Shown: piece after piece, positions 19,916 through 29,473 of the stretch
Position numbering within the stretch: the stretch's first letter is position 1
Layout: every line of letters begins with the position of its first letter
Source of the DNA: Clostridium kluyveri DSM 555
GTDB lineage: Bacteria > Bacillota > Clostridia > Clostridiales > Clostridiaceae
Length of the DNA: 64,000 nucleotides
NCBI RefSeq assembly: GCF_000016505.1
Contig: NC_009706.1
Location: 3,720,001-3,784,000, forward strand
Direction: 5' to 3'
The notes under the pieces: generated by a model
The model's input: only the letters and a program-made list of their open reading frames with translations
Told to the model about the DNA's origin: nothing
The model's database searches: none
Position numbers and translations under genes: made by a program

Positions 19916-21064
19916 TCAAATAAACTCTTCATATTCCCCTTTTTCTATATTAAAGTACTGCAAGATAGCTGCAGCTATTCTCCCTGATGCCTTGCCATCC
20001 CCATAAGGATTTACGGCTCTACTCATCACATCATATTTACTGGAATCTGATATAAGTTCACTTGCCAATCTTACTATATCTTCTTTGTTTATTCCAACTA
20101 ATTTTACTGTACCCGCTTTTATCGCTTCTGGTCTTTCAGTTACATTCCTAAGCACCAATACAGGTTTTCCAAGATGTGGAGCTTCTTCTTGAAGTCCCCC
20201 TGAATCAGTCATAACCATATAACATCTATCCATCAAATTATGAGTTTCTTTAGTATCTAAAGGATTTAAGAGATGAACTCTATTAATATTTCCAAGTATT
20301 TTATATACTATATCTTTCACTTTAGGATTTAAATGTACAAGGTATATTACTTCTACTTCTTTATTTTCTTCTACTATTTTTTTTAATGCATTACAAATAT
20401 TTTCAATGCCTTCTCCCCAATTTTCCCTCCTATGAGCAGTTACCATTATTACTTTACTTTTATGATAATCTATATCATTTAATTCATTATTATTAAACAC
20501 ATAGTCTTTATCCACAGTAAATTTCATTGAATCTATTACTGTATTGCCGGTAACAAATATTTCATTCATAGGTACTCCTTCCCTAAGGAGGTTCTCTCTG
20601 GAGCCAGATGTTGGTGCAAAATGAAGATCGGCTATAGCTCCCGTAAGTTTTCTATTCATTTCCTCTGGGAAAGGAAAATATTTATCATAAGTTCTAAGAC
20701 CTGCTTCCACATGACCTACTCTTATCTTTTTATAAAAAGCTGCTAGTGCTCCTGCAAATGTAGTAGTAGTATCTCCATGAACAAGCACTAAGTCTGGATT
20801 TTCTCTATCAAATACTTCTTCAAGTCCTTGAAGTACCCTGCTGGTTATACCTGTCAATGTTTGATTGCTTTTCATTATATTTAAATCAAAGTCAGGTATA
20901 ATATTAAAAAGTTTTAGAACTTGATCCAGCATTTCTCTATGTTGCGCTGTAACACATATCTTATTTTCTATATTACGTCTTTTTTCAAACTCTTTAATTA
21001 ACGGAGCCATTTTTATTGCTTCAGGCCTTGTTCCAAAGATTGTGATAATTTTAAGTTTATTCAT
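19916..21064 (-). CDS. wecB: UDP-N-acetylglucosamine 2-epimerase (non-hydrolysing)
   Basis: Interconverts UDP-GlcNAc and UDP-ManNAc for cell-wall polymers. Family blocks: FGTRPEAIKMAPLIKE, VTAQHREMLDQVL, LVHGDTTTTFAGALAAFY, HVEAGLRTYDKYFPFPEEMN, VTAHRRENWGEG and the C-terminal SGGLQEEAPHLGKPVLVLR. 382 residues is normal. It follows the tagO-like gene with a 52-base gap, and the pair likely supplies linkage-unit precursors for a teichoic-acid-like or other wall glycopolymer. Confidence 0.94.
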   Translation of the reverse strand: MNKLKIITIFGTRPEAIKMAPLIKEFEKRRNIENKICVTAQHREMLDQVLKLFNIIPDFDLNIMKSNQTLTGITSRVLQGLEEVFDRENPDLVLVHGDTTTTFAGALAAFYKKIRVGHVEAGLRTYDKYFPFPEEMNRKLTGAIADLHFAPTSGSRENLLREGVPMNEIFVTGNTVIDSMKFTVDKDYVFNNNELNDIDYHKSKVIMVTAHRRENWGEGIENICNALKKIVEENKEVEVIYLVHLNPKVKDIVYKILGNINRVHLLNPLDTKETHNLMDRCYMVMTDSGGLQEEAPHLGKPVLVLRNVTERPEAIKAGTVKLVGINKEDIVRLASELISDSSKYDVMSRAVNPYGDGKASGRIAAAILQYFNIEKGEYEEFI

Positions 21065-21116
21065 ATTAAAACCTCCATTTTTAGGTATCTAACGCAACTG
21101 AAAAATGAAAGATACC

Positions 21117-22145
21117 TTAATCTCTATGTTCAAAAAACCCCGCCCTCCAAGCTATAAAAACTAAAACCATCATAATTATCGCCAGAAGAAAATAAGATAG
21201 TTGTGCATTTATCTCCATAGCTATTATAGAAAAACTGCCTAGCACTGCACTTATAGCATACATTGTTCCAACAGCTTGTTTCTGACTAAATCCCATGTCA
21301 AGAAGTCTATGGTGAAGATGTCCTCTATCAGCTTGCATAATAGGTTTACCATTTATCTTTCTTCTTATCACAGCAAAAAGAGTATCGTATATTGGTATTC
21401 CAAGTGCAAGAATAGGAACTGCTATAGAAAATGCTGCAGCAGATTTTATAGCTCCTTCAATGGATATAGATGCAAGTAAAAATCCAAGTAGTTGTGCTCC
21501 TGTATCTCCCATAAATATAGAAGCAGGATTAAAATTATAGGGTAAAAATCCAAGTATAGACCCACACAGTATAATGGCAAGCACTGCAGCTTCATATCTA
21601 TTATTTAATAATGCTATAATCAAAATAGTCAAAGAAGATATCAACCCAATACCTGATGCCAAACCATCTAAACCATCTATCAAATTTAAGGCATTGGTAA
21701 TACCCACTACCCAAATTATAGTTAATGGGATAGACATTACTCCCACATTGGTAAATTGATACAAGCTGCTAAAAGGATTAGTAATTAACACTATTTTTAC
21801 TCCATAAATAATTAAAATTATAGAAGCTGCAACTTGAAATATTAATTTATATCTGGGCTTTATATCAAATTTATCATCTAAGAATCCGCCTATTACTATT
21901 ATTGTAGCCCCTAATACGAGTCCCATCTCCGCCCTTGTAAGATTTCCTCTTTTAAGCACCAATGTAATTATAAAGGAAAAATATATGGATAATCCCCCCA
22001 AGAGAGGCATTGGTTTATTATGTATCCTTCTATCCCCCTCTGGCACATCTATAATCTGTAACTTTAAAGCAATCTTTTTAACAATTGGCGTAAATATAAC
22101 TGAAAGCACTGTTGATACTATTGCAAATAGGTATAAACTATTCAT
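21117..22145 (-). CDS. tagO: Undecaprenyl-phosphate N-acetylglucosaminyl-1-phosphate transferase (TagO/WecA type)
   Basis: Transfers GlcNAc-1-phosphate to undecaprenyl phosphate and so starts wall glycopolymer synthesis at the membrane. 342 residues with about ten membrane helices. The MraY/WecA blocks are clear: RRIHNKPMPLLGGLSIY, GGFLDDKFDIKPRYKL, NALNLIDGLDGLASGI, FNPASIFMGDTGAQLLGF and ADRGHLHHRLLDMGFSQKQA. The HLHHRL form and the adjacent epimerase favour WecA/TagO over MraY. Confidence 0.92.
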   Translation of the reverse strand: MNSLYLFAIVSTVLSVIFTPIVKKIALKLQIIDVPEGDRRIHNKPMPLLGGLSIYFSFIITLVLKRGNLTRAEMGLVLGATIIVIGGFLDDKFDIKPRYKLIFQVAASIILIIYGVKIVLITNPFSSLYQFTNVGVMSIPLTIIWVVGITNALNLIDGLDGLASGIGLISSLTILIIALLNNRYEAAVLAIILCGSILGFLPYNFNPASIFMGDTGAQLLGFLLASISIEGAIKSAAAFSIAVPILALGIPIYDTLFAVIRRKINGKPIMQADRGHLHHRLLDMGFSQKQAVGTMYAISAVLGSFSIIAMEINAQLSYFLLAIIMMVLVFIAWRAGFFEHRD

Positions 22146-22243
22146 ATTAACCTTCCTTAATCATATCTTCTGTTTATCCCAAGGCTGTTATCGTTAATCC
22201 CCTATTCCTGAAAATTGGAAATTAGCGCTTTATGCCCCTTTAT

Positions 22244-22378
22244 GATTTATCTGAACACTACCAGTGCTAAGATAAGCACTTCTACGCGCCTAGATAAGTT
22301 CTTCTAAGGTTCAGATGAAGATAAGTATTTCTGTATTTCTCTATGGCAAACTCCACCTAAACCCAAGGATCACTTGAT
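22244..22378 (-). repeat. Dispersed two-hairpin intergenic repeat, copy D
   Basis: Reverse-oriented copy in the 312-base gap between the dCMP deaminase gene and tagO. Read on the minus strand it begins ATCAAGTGATCC, has the right arm CATCTGAACCTTAGAAG, and then an outer stem TTATCT/AGATAA where other copies have TTATCC/GGATAA, a compensatory change. The inner part is shorter (AGTGCTTATCTTAGCACT). No gene is seen in the gap. Confidence 0.75.
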
Positions 22379-22457
22379 TTTTAAGATTCAGAAGAATAAA
22401 AGTATTTATTATAATCAATTTCATATGAATCTAAAAATATTTCATCCAGATATTATA

Positions 22458-22874
22458 TTATTTTACTCTTTTTATACATATTAATTCAATTTCAGGTACT
22501 TTTTTAAACCAATTAATTTCTGGTATATAATCTTCACAATATATAACCCTTTTAACTCCACAGTTAATTATTAATTTTTGGCATTCCGGACAAGGCATAT
22601 GGGTTACATATAGTGTAGAGTTTTCCCTATCATCTGGTGATACTTCAAGCAAACAATTCACTTCTGCATGAATGGTTCTTATACAATGATTATCTTTCAT
22701 ATAACATCCTGCTTCATCACAATGTTCTAATCCCCTAGGACTACCATTATATCCCGTACCTTTTATTCTTCTATTCTTTACAAGAACTGCCCCTACATGC
22801 AATCTAGGGCACGTACTTCTCTCTGCAACTTGAAAAGCAATATCTATAAAATAATTATCCCAATCTTTCCTCAT
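22458..22874 (-). CDS. Deoxycytidylate deaminase (dCMP deaminase, ComEB-like)
   Basis: Zinc-dependent deamination of dCMP to dUMP, feeding dTTP synthesis. The zinc and catalytic motifs are HAEVNCLLE (about residue 69) and MPCPECQKLIINCGVKRVIY (about 95), with the N-terminal STCPRLHVGAVLVKNRRI and YNGSPRGLEHCDEAGC typical of dCMP deaminases. I use ATG 22874; an in-frame TTG at 22883 is closer to the AAGGAG and cannot be excluded. Confidence 0.92.
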   Translation of the reverse strand: MRKDWDNYFIDIAFQVAERSTCPRLHVGAVLVKNRRIKGTGYNGSPRGLEHCDEAGCYMKDNHCIRTIHAEVNCLLEVSPDDRENSTLYVTHMPCPECQKLIINCGVKRVIYCEDYIPEINWFKKVPEIELICIKRVK

Positions 22875-23016
22875 AGTTAGCAATTGTCTCCTTAATATAT
22901 ACTAATACATTATATATTATAAACTATTAGATAATGTTTTGGAACAATTCCTTTCCTGTTATAGGTCATATATTAAAATTTTGCTACTTTAAAAATGAAT
23001 TATCATAAAATACTTT

Positions 23017-23053
23017 AAGAAAAGCCCATTAAGTTATAAATTGGGCTTTTCTT
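23017..23053 (-). terminator. Terminator of upp
   Basis: AAGAAAAGCCCA and TGGGCTTTTCTT form a perfect 12-base stem about 20 bases past the upp stop. Confidence 0.7.
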
Positions 23054-23073
23054 ACTAAAAATTAAAATAATTT

Positions 23074-23703
23074 TTACTTTGTTCCATATAACCTATCACC
23101 AGCATCTCCAAGGCCTGGAACTATATATCCATTTTTATTTAACTCTTTATCTATGGCTGCCGTATAAATATCAACATCTGGATGTGCTTCTGTAACTGAT
23201 TTTATACCGTCTTCTGCGGCTATCAAACACATGAGCCTTATATTCTTAGCACCTTTTTGTTTTAACATAGTTATAGCATCTATAGCTGAACCTCCTGTAG
23301 CAAGCATAGGATCTGTAACAATCACTTCTCTTTCCCCTATGTCTTGGGGTAATTTACAAAAATATTCCACAGGCTTTAATGTAGTTTCATCCCTATAGAG
23401 TCCTATATGCCCTACTTTTGCTGCAGGTATAAGTTTTAGCATTCCTCCCACCATTCCGAGACCTGCCCTTAATATAGGCACTACTGCCACCTTTTTCCCT
23501 GAAAGCATCTTACAAGTTGTATTACATATAGGGGTTTCTATTTCTACTTCTTCTGTTTGAAGATTTCTAGTTACCTCATAAGCCATAAGCATAGCTACTT
23601 CTTCTACAAGTTCTCTAAAATCTTTAGAACCTGTTCGCTTATCTCTTATCAAAGCTAATTTATGTAATATAAGTGGATGTGTTATTTGTGTTACTTTACT
23701 CAT
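23074..23703 (-). CDS. upp: Uracil phosphoribosyltransferase
   Basis: Salvages uracil to UMP with PRPP. 209 residues; key motifs [15 protein letters not shown], the PRPP-binding [19 protein letters not shown] (about residue 130) and the C-terminal [25 protein letters not shown] precedes the ATG. It follows rpiB, as in the Bacillus ywlC-ywlE-rpiB-upp region, and has its own terminator. Confidence 0.97.
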   Translation of the reverse strand: MSKVTQITHPLILHKLALIRDKRTGSKDFRELVEEVAMLMAYEVTRNLQTEEVEIETPICNTTCKMLSGKKVAVVPILRAGLGMVGGMLKLIPAAKVGHIGLYRDETTLKPVEYFCKLPQDIGEREVIVTDPMLATGGSAIDAITMLKQKGAKNIRLMCLIAAEDGIKSVTEAHPDVDIYTAAIDKELNKNGYIVPGLGDAGDRLYGTK

Positions 23704-23778
23704 TAAATATATCCTCCAATTCCATTAAGGTATTCCTTAATAATTTGCAGTAAATAATTATAACTAATCAGTCGTATA

Positions 23779-24228
23779 TTATCTGCTGTATTTTTTCTCT
23801 ATTTCTCCTATTTTATCTATTCTTTTCTGATGTCTACCTCCTTGAAACTCAGTAAATAAAAAATTATCTACTATATCAAGGGCAAGTCCTACACCTACTA
23901 CTCTTTGACCTATAGCTAGTATGTTAGCATTATTATGCTCTCTACAGGCGTGGGCACTGAAAGTGTCCCCACAAAGTGCAGCTCTCACTCCTGGTATCTT
24001 ATTTGCAGCTATACTTATTCCTATGCCGGTCCCACACACCAATATTCCAAAATCATAATTTTTACTTACAACCTGCTCTCCAACTTTTAATGCATAATCT
24101 GGATAATCACAGGATTCTTCTGAGAAAGTCCCAAAATCTTCAAGCTCTAAGCCTTTATTTTTTAAATGTTCTATTATTTCTTTCTTCAAAGGGAAACCCG
24201 CATGGTCACTACCTAAAGCAATTTTCAT
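23779..24228 (-). CDS. rpiB: Ribose 5-phosphate isomerase B
   Basis: Interconverts ribose 5-phosphate and ribulose 5-phosphate; some members act on other sugar phosphates. 149 residues. Motifs: IALGSDHAGFPLK with the phosphate-binding Asp-His, CDYPDYALKVGE, the catalytic Cys in ILVCGTGIGISIAANK, and EHNNANILAIGQRVVG. ATG 24228 lies eight bases after GGAGG; a TTG further upstream overlaps that site. Confidence 0.95.
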   Translation of the reverse strand: MKIALGSDHAGFPLKKEIIEHLKNKGLELEDFGTFSEESCDYPDYALKVGEQVVSKNYDFGILVCGTGIGISIAANKIPGVRAALCGDTFSAHACREHNNANILAIGQRVVGVGLALDIVDNFLFTEFQGGRHQKRIDKIGEIEKKYSR

Positions 24229-24325
24229 AAAAAATACCTCCAAAAATATATAATATATTATTTAAAATTATATTGCAAATAATTTAATAAAAACATAACC
24301 TCGCAAAAAAAGAAGATAACAACAT

Positions 24326-24784
24326 CTAATTAATGCTCATATCTTCCTTTAATTTCTTTATTAGCAATGAAATACTATTTTCCAGTTCAGCATAGACAAT
24401 TCTATATTTATATATATCCTGTCCAAAAGGATCTTTTATATCTCCCTTTAATGAAACAAATTCATTTAAAGTATATATTTTATTTTTGAAATCCGTAAAA
24501 TTTTGTATTAATATATCTCTCATATAAGCAGTCATAGTCAAAATAATTTTTGAATCTTTTATCATGGAATTACTCAACTGCAGGGCTTTCCTACTGCTTA
24601 TATCTACATCAATATTTTCTTTTAAAACTACTACTGAATTTTTAGAAGCAATACTATTTGGTACTACTGACAATCCTGCAGAAATAGCTTTTATGTCTTT
24701 TATATCAGATTTAGAATTAAATATAGCTTCTGCCATACAGCTCCTACAAGTATTCCCAGTGCAGACAAATAATATATTTTCCAT
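24326..24784 (-). CDS. ywlE: Low-molecular-weight phosphatase, YwlE-like (probable protein-arginine phosphatase)
   Basis: The phosphatase loop is FVCTGNTCRS (residues 6-15), the CX5R signature, and the general acid is in KDPFGQD (about 118). YwlE of Bacillus has Thr at the fifth loop position (CTGNTCR), the residue known to favour phospho-arginine; it is present here. The gene lies between ywlC and rpiB, the same order as in Bacillus, which supports the specific call over a generic tyrosine phosphatase. AGGAGGTCAGCAG precedes the ATG. Confidence 0.85.
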   Translation of the reverse strand: MENILFVCTGNTCRSCMAEAIFNSKSDIKDIKAISAGLSVVPNSIASKNSVVVLKENIDVDISSRKALQLSNSMIKDSKIILTMTAYMRDILIQNFTDFKNKIYTLNEFVSLKGDIKDPFGQDIYKYRIVYAELENSISLLIKKLKEDMSIN

Positions 24785-24805
24785 CTGCTGACCTCCTCTA
24801 AAAAA

Positions 24806-25858
24806 TTATACTTTTATAATATCAAAACCAGCAGATTTATTCAATCTGTTCATTATTGCTAATCCTATGCCTTTTTCCTCAAAAGCCTCCGATATTATAA
24901 TATCAACTTTACTATCATCAAAACTCCTAAGTGTTTCAAATAAATTTTTAGACACACTTAACATATTATGCCTACTTCCCACAGATATTACTAATGCATT
25001 TTTATAAAATTCTCTTGTCTCGTCTGTAGCAATTATTCCTACAGCTTTATTTTCACTTATATAATTCTCTACCATTTCATTAATTTTTGCAATAGTTTTA
25101 TTTAAATTTCCTTTAACTATTTTTACCGGAGCATTAGGGGCATAATGCCTATACTTCATTCCTGGAGACTTAGGCCTATTATTTCCCTCAGCTTTTTTCA
25201 TTATAGCCGGATCAATATAAACTTCTTTTTCTATTTCCCTCAACATCTCAAGAGTTATACCGCCAGGCCTTAATATACAACTAGGACTTACAGTACAATC
25301 TATAACTGTAGATTCTACTCCAACATCACACATGCTTCCTCCTAATATAAGATCTACTTTACCATTTAAATCTTCTATACACCTGTCTACATCCGTAGGA
25401 CTTGGTTTCCCTGATACATTTGCAGAAGGTGCTGCAATGGGAACCTTTGCCGCTTTTATAAGTTCTCTGGCTATAACATTAGATGGCATCCTAATTCCCA
25501 CACTATCAAGAGATGCACTTGTAATATCTGGAACAATAGATGATTTGGGAAGAATTACAGTCATAGGACCAGGCCAAAAATTCTGTATAAACTTAAGAGC
25601 CACAGGTGATATATCTATAGCCAACGGTTTCATATCTTCTATTTCAGCTATATGTACAATTAAGGGATTGTCCTGAGGCCTACCTTTAGCTTTAAATATT
25701 TTCTCTACCGCTTCAGGATCAAGCGCATTTGCCCCAAGCCCATATACAGTTTCAGTAGGGAAAGCCACTAATCCTCCATTTCTTATTATTTCTCCTGCTT
25801 CTTTAATAATTTCTATATCTAAATTACCTTCATCTAAAATTTTTACTTTTGTATTCAT
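24806..25858 (-). CDS. ywlC: Threonylcarbamoyl-AMP synthase (Sua5/YwlC)
   Basis: Makes threonylcarbamoyl-AMP from threonine, bicarbonate and ATP for the t6A base of tRNAs. The YrdC domain (about residues 12-205) has FPTETVYGLGANA, FKAKGRPQDNPLIVHI and APSANVSGKPSPT. The C-terminal Sua5 domain (about 230-350) follows KSPGMKYRHYAP, so this is the two-domain form. 350 residues is normal. It is 21 bases upstream of ywlE and probably co-transcribed. Confidence 0.94.
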   Translation of the reverse strand: MNTKVKILDEGNLDIEIIKEAGEIIRNGGLVAFPTETVYGLGANALDPEAVEKIFKAKGRPQDNPLIVHIAEIEDMKPLAIDISPVALKFIQNFWPGPMTVILPKSSIVPDITSASLDSVGIRMPSNVIARELIKAAKVPIAAPSANVSGKPSPTDVDRCIEDLNGKVDLILGGSMCDVGVESTVIDCTVSPSCILRPGGITLEMLREIEKEVYIDPAIMKKAEGNNRPKSPGMKYRHYAPNAPVKIVKGNLNKTIAKINEMVENYISENKAVGIIATDETREFYKNALVISVGSRHNMLSVSKNLFETLRSFDDSKVDIIISEAFEEKGIGLAIMNRLNKSAGFDIIKV

Positions 25859-25924
25859 AAAACAATATCCCTTCTTTAAATTAAAACAAATTTTTAATAT
25901 GCTCTTTTATTACATTTTATAGAT

Positions 25925-26647
25925 TTATAATATCTGTACTATTACAAGTCCTAAAATAATGCCACTTAAAGTTCCAAGTGTACTTGTTATACCTTCCCAA
26001 AGTTTTGAAGATTCCGGTATCATCTCTCCACATATAACATACAGCATTATTCCAGAGGCTATAGAAAGACACATGCCTAATACATTAGGAGATATATTTG
26101 CTATATAAGCACCTGTAAAGGTTCCTATGGCAGTAGGAAAAGCTGTAATAAAGGCATAAAAAAGTATCTTTGAATTTTTCACTTTAGAAGCCACAAGGGG
26201 TGCCGCTACCGCAATACCTTCTGGTATATCATGAATTGTAATTATAATACTCATTTTTATTCCAAGTGTACTACCTGCTGCAAACCCACATCCCACTATT
26301 ATTCCTTCCGGGAAATTATGAAGCATGAGTCCTAAAGAAGCCATAAATGCTGCCCTAATGTGCCGGTTAGAATTGTTTATATTTATTTTATCATCAACTA
26401 TAGCAATAATTATAACTCCTAAAATCACAAATAATATAGTATACAAAAAACTCCACTTGCTAGTGGCCTCTGGGATCAGATCAAATACTACCACCGATAA
26501 CATTACTCCCCCTGCAAAACCAATTATAAACCCCAGTAACTTATTAGACGGTTTTTTCACTGCTGCTCCTAATGAAGCACCTATCATAGTTCCTAAAAGA
26601 GATACTATGCTTCCTATTATTACTATATAGAACATATCTATATGCAA
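25925..26647 (-). CDS. ZIP-family divalent metal transporter (ZupT-like)
   Basis: Membrane protein of 240 residues with about eight helices. The two metal-binding helices are recognisable: MLHNFPEGIIVGCGFAAGS (about residue 107) and ITIHDIPEGIAVAAPLVAS (about 137), the HNFPEG/HDIPEG pair of the ZIP family. It most likely imports zinc or related cations. The start appears to be TTG 26647, six bases after AGGTGAG; an ATG 12 bases further in is possible. Confidence 0.88.
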   Translation of the reverse strand: MHIDMFYIVIIGSIVSLLGTMIGASLGAAVKKPSNKLLGFIIGFAGGVMLSVVVFDLIPEATSKWSFLYTILFVILGVIIIAIVDDKININNSNRHIRAAFMASLGLMLHNFPEGIIVGCGFAAGSTLGIKMSIIITIHDIPEGIAVAAPLVASKVKNSKILFYAFITAFPTAIGTFTGAYIANISPNVLGMCLSIASGIMLYVICGEMIPESSKLWEGITSTLGTLSGIILGLVIVQIL

Positions 26648-26719
26648 AATAAACTCACCTTTATCTATTATTTATATTTCATATCTATTGTAATAATCTA
26701 TAATATATGAATTATATTT

Positions 26720-27355
26720 TCAAGTAGTTATATTTTTCTTATATAGATTGTAATTTTCCGAATTCTCCCTATAGTATTTTATTTTTTCTATAGTTTCTTT
26801 AGTAAAATAGGCATAAACACAACTTTTATAGACAGTATCCAAAAAAAGATATTTACTTAATCCTCCATTTTTTACTATAGTATAATAAAATCTTGCATTG
26901 GGACGTAAAATTTTAAGCTTATTGTACTGATGAGCTAAATAAGGGCGTTTTTTCAAAAAATCCCTGTTTACAGGAATGATTCTATTATTTCTAGATTTAA
27001 CCGTAGATAAAAAGATAATTCTAAAGTCCACTGCTTTATCATTTTTTACTACATAATTTTCCACATGTACTAATACAATCTTATCACATATTATGTTTAA
27101 TTTAACATTTCTCACTCCCATATTTATTTTTATCCTATATCCATCATACTCAAATTTTAAAAACTCATTATTAATTGTAATAATAATTGTTAAAAAAATT
27201 AGGCTCTCTAAAACTATAAGATAAAACATATAAAACACATGAAATTTTCTGTTTAAAATAAAAACTATTGGTAAGAGAAAAAAAATAAAAACCATTGACA
27301 GCATAAATATCTTATAAGATTTTTTTTGCTTTCTAATGGCTTTATCTATATTCAT
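26720..27355 (-). CDS. Unknown membrane protein with two N-terminal helices
   Basis: 211 residues. Two membrane segments (about residues 16-34 and 41-61) are followed by a soluble part with alternating strands, somewhat like small bacterial PH-like domain proteins, but no family is recognised. It sits between the ZIP gene and prfA. On the mRNA an inverted repeat (CCGTTA/TAACGG, 27362-27381) ends right at the weak ribosome site GGGA, so translation may be controlled by a hairpin. Confidence 0.6.
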   Translation of the reverse strand: MNIDKAIRKQKKSYKIFMLSMVFIFFLLPIVFILNRKFHVFYMFYLIVLESLIFLTIIITINNEFLKFEYDGYRIKINMGVRNVKLNIICDKIVLVHVENYVVKNDKAVDFRIIFLSTVKSRNNRIIPVNRDFLKKRPYLAHQYNKLKILRPNARFYYTIVKNGGLSKYLFLDTVYKSCVYAYFTKETIEKIKYYRENSENYNLYKKNITT

Positions 27356-27361
27356 ACTTTC

Positions 27362-27381
27362 CCGTTAGTGCAATTTAACGG
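27362..27381 (-). promoter_or_regulatory. Small inverted repeat at a ribosome binding site
   Basis: CCGTTA and TAACGG pair around eight bases, directly upstream of GGGAAAGT-ATG of the two-helix membrane protein. It may mask the start site or be incidental. Confidence 0.3.
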
Positions 27382-27415
27382 TTTCCATCTCCTCTCTGAA
27401 TTCTCCTAATAATTC

Positions 27416-28489
27416 TTATCTGCTGCCTATGGATTTCATCTTCTGGGCTTGATCTTCTGTTATTAATGCATCTATTATTTCATCTATATCTCCATTTAAA
27501 AATGAATCAAGTTTATATAAAGTCATTCCTATTCTATGATCTGTAACTCTTCCCTGTGGATAATTATAAGTTCTTATTCGCTCACTTCTATCCCCTGTAC
27601 CCACCTGATTTTTTCTATCTTCTGCAATACTTGCATTTCTTTCTTCCTGAGCTTTTTCATAAAGCCTTGATTTAAGTACTTTCATAGCCTTCTCTTTATT
27701 TTTAAGCTGAGATTTTTCATCCTGACAGGATACCACAAGGCCTGTCGGTAAATGTGTAATTCTCACTGCTGAATCAGTAGTGTTGACACACTGTCCCCCA
27801 TGACCTGATGCCCTAAATACATCTATCCTTATATCATTTTGATTAACTACTATATCTACATCATCAACTTCTGGCAGTACAGCTACAGTAGCCGTTGATG
27901 TATGAATCCTTCCACTGGATTCTGTATCTGGAACTCTCTGCACTCTGTGAGTGCCACTTTCATATTTCAACCTGCTATAGGCATCCTTACCTTTTACCAT
28001 AAATACAATTTCTTTAAATCCCCCTATATCAGTGGCGCTTAAACTTATAGTTTCTACTTTCCATCCTTTAATTTCTGCATACCTTGTATACATTCTGGTA
28101 AGATTTGCTGCAAATAAAGCTGCTTCTTCACCTCCTGCACCGCCTCTTATCTCTACAAATACATTTTTGTCATCATTCGGATCTTTAGGAAGAAGTAATA
28201 TTTTAAGCTCATCTTCTCTTTTTTCTATAATATCCCCAAGCCTTTTTATTTCTTCCTGTTCCATCTCCCTCATATCTTTATCTGTTTCTTCCCTCAGCAT
28301 TTCTTTATTGTCTTCCAAATCCTGCAGTGCTTCTTTATATTCTCTATATTTCATAACTATTTCTTCTAATTCTGCATGTTCCTTACATAATTTCTGCCAC
28401 TTTTTTTGATCTGCTATGATTGTAGGATCACTTATTTTAATAGACAGTTCTTCATATTTATTTTCTATGAAATTAAGCCTTTCTAACAT
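27416..28489 (-). CDS. prfA: Peptide chain release factor 1
   Basis: Recognises UAA and UAG stop codons and triggers peptide release on the ribosome. 357 residues. The GGQ motif lies in [17 protein letters not shown] (about residue 232), and the stop-codon tripeptide region reads [16 protein letters not shown], typical of RF1. ATG 28489 follows GGAGTG. prmC, whose product methylates this GGQ glutamine, lies just upstream. Confidence 0.97.
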
Positions 28490-28606
28490 AATTTTATCAC
28501 TCCGTATAAGTATTTTCACAACTAATTATTATATCATATCATTTCTACTCATCACAATAAATGTTATAATCTTAAAAAATAATATCTATTGCATAACATT
28601 TAAATG

Positions 28607-29473
28607 TTATGCAATCACTGCTTTAATGACTCTATCTTTTCCTGCCAAATCTTTTATACAGGTTGTATTTTTAAATCCATATTTCATTAGTATACTTGTA
28701 ACATCTTTTTTCTGATCATATCCTATCTCAAACATAAGCATACCATTTTTAGTTAAAACTTTTAAGCTCTGTTTAACTATTTTCCTATAAAACTCTAATC
28801 CATCTTCTCCTCCACTTAAAGCTTCATGAGGTTCATAGTTCTTTACATCCTCCATTAAAGTATCTATAACACTTTCTTTTATATAAGGAGGGTTACATAC
28901 AATCATATTAAATTTTATTTTGTTTAAAATAAAATACTCCATTAAATCACTTTTAACAATACTTATTCTTTTATTTAAGCTGTAGTACCTTCTTACATTT
29001 TGCTCTGCCACCTCACAGGCTGTATCTGATATATCACAACATACCACATTTATATGTTCCACAAACTTAGCCAGCGATATCCCAATGGCTCCTGTGCCGC
29101 AGCACAAATCGCATATATTATAAAACTCATTATTATCTATTTCTTCTAAAGCATTTTCCACTAAAGTTTCAGTATCTGGCCGCGGTATTAATACTCCAGG
29201 TTTTACTATAAAATCCATTCCCATGAATTCACATTGTCCTAATATATATTTTACAGGCATTTTTTCTTCTCTTAATTTTAAATAGTAATAATATTTTTCG
29301 GCTTCTTCTCTAGTAACTTTATGATCTGCATTTATAACTATAAATAGTCTATCCTTATTTATAGCCTTCCCTAATAAAAGCTGAGAATCTAAAATATAAC
29401 TGCTGATTTTTTTATCTTTTAAAACTTTATAGCCATATTTCAAAAGTGTATTAACATCATAAAATTTAACCAT
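28607..29473 (-). CDS. prmC: Peptide chain release factor N5-glutamine methyltransferase
   Basis: Methylates the glutamine of the GGQ motif in release factors with S-adenosylmethionine. The SAM site is DLCCGTGAIGISLAK (about residue 122) and the catalytic NPPY lies in MIVCNPPYIKESV (about 190). 288 residues is normal. Its ATG overlaps the stop of the preceding DUF1385 gene by one base (TAATG), so the two are translationally coupled. Confidence 0.95.
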   Translation of the reverse strand: MVKFYDVNTLLKYGYKVLKDKKISSYILDSQLLLGKAINKDRLFIVINADHKVTREEAEKYYYYLKLREEKMPVKYILGQCEFMGMDFIVKPGVLIPRPDTETLVENALEEIDNNEFYNICDLCCGTGAIGISLAKFVEHINVVCCDISDTACEVAEQNVRRYYSLNKRISIVKSDLMEYFILNKIKFNMIVCNPPYIKESVIDTLMEDVKNYEPHEALSGGEDGLEFYRKIVKQSLKVLTKNGMLMFEIGYDQKKDVTSILMKYGFKNTTCIKDLAGKDRVIKAVIA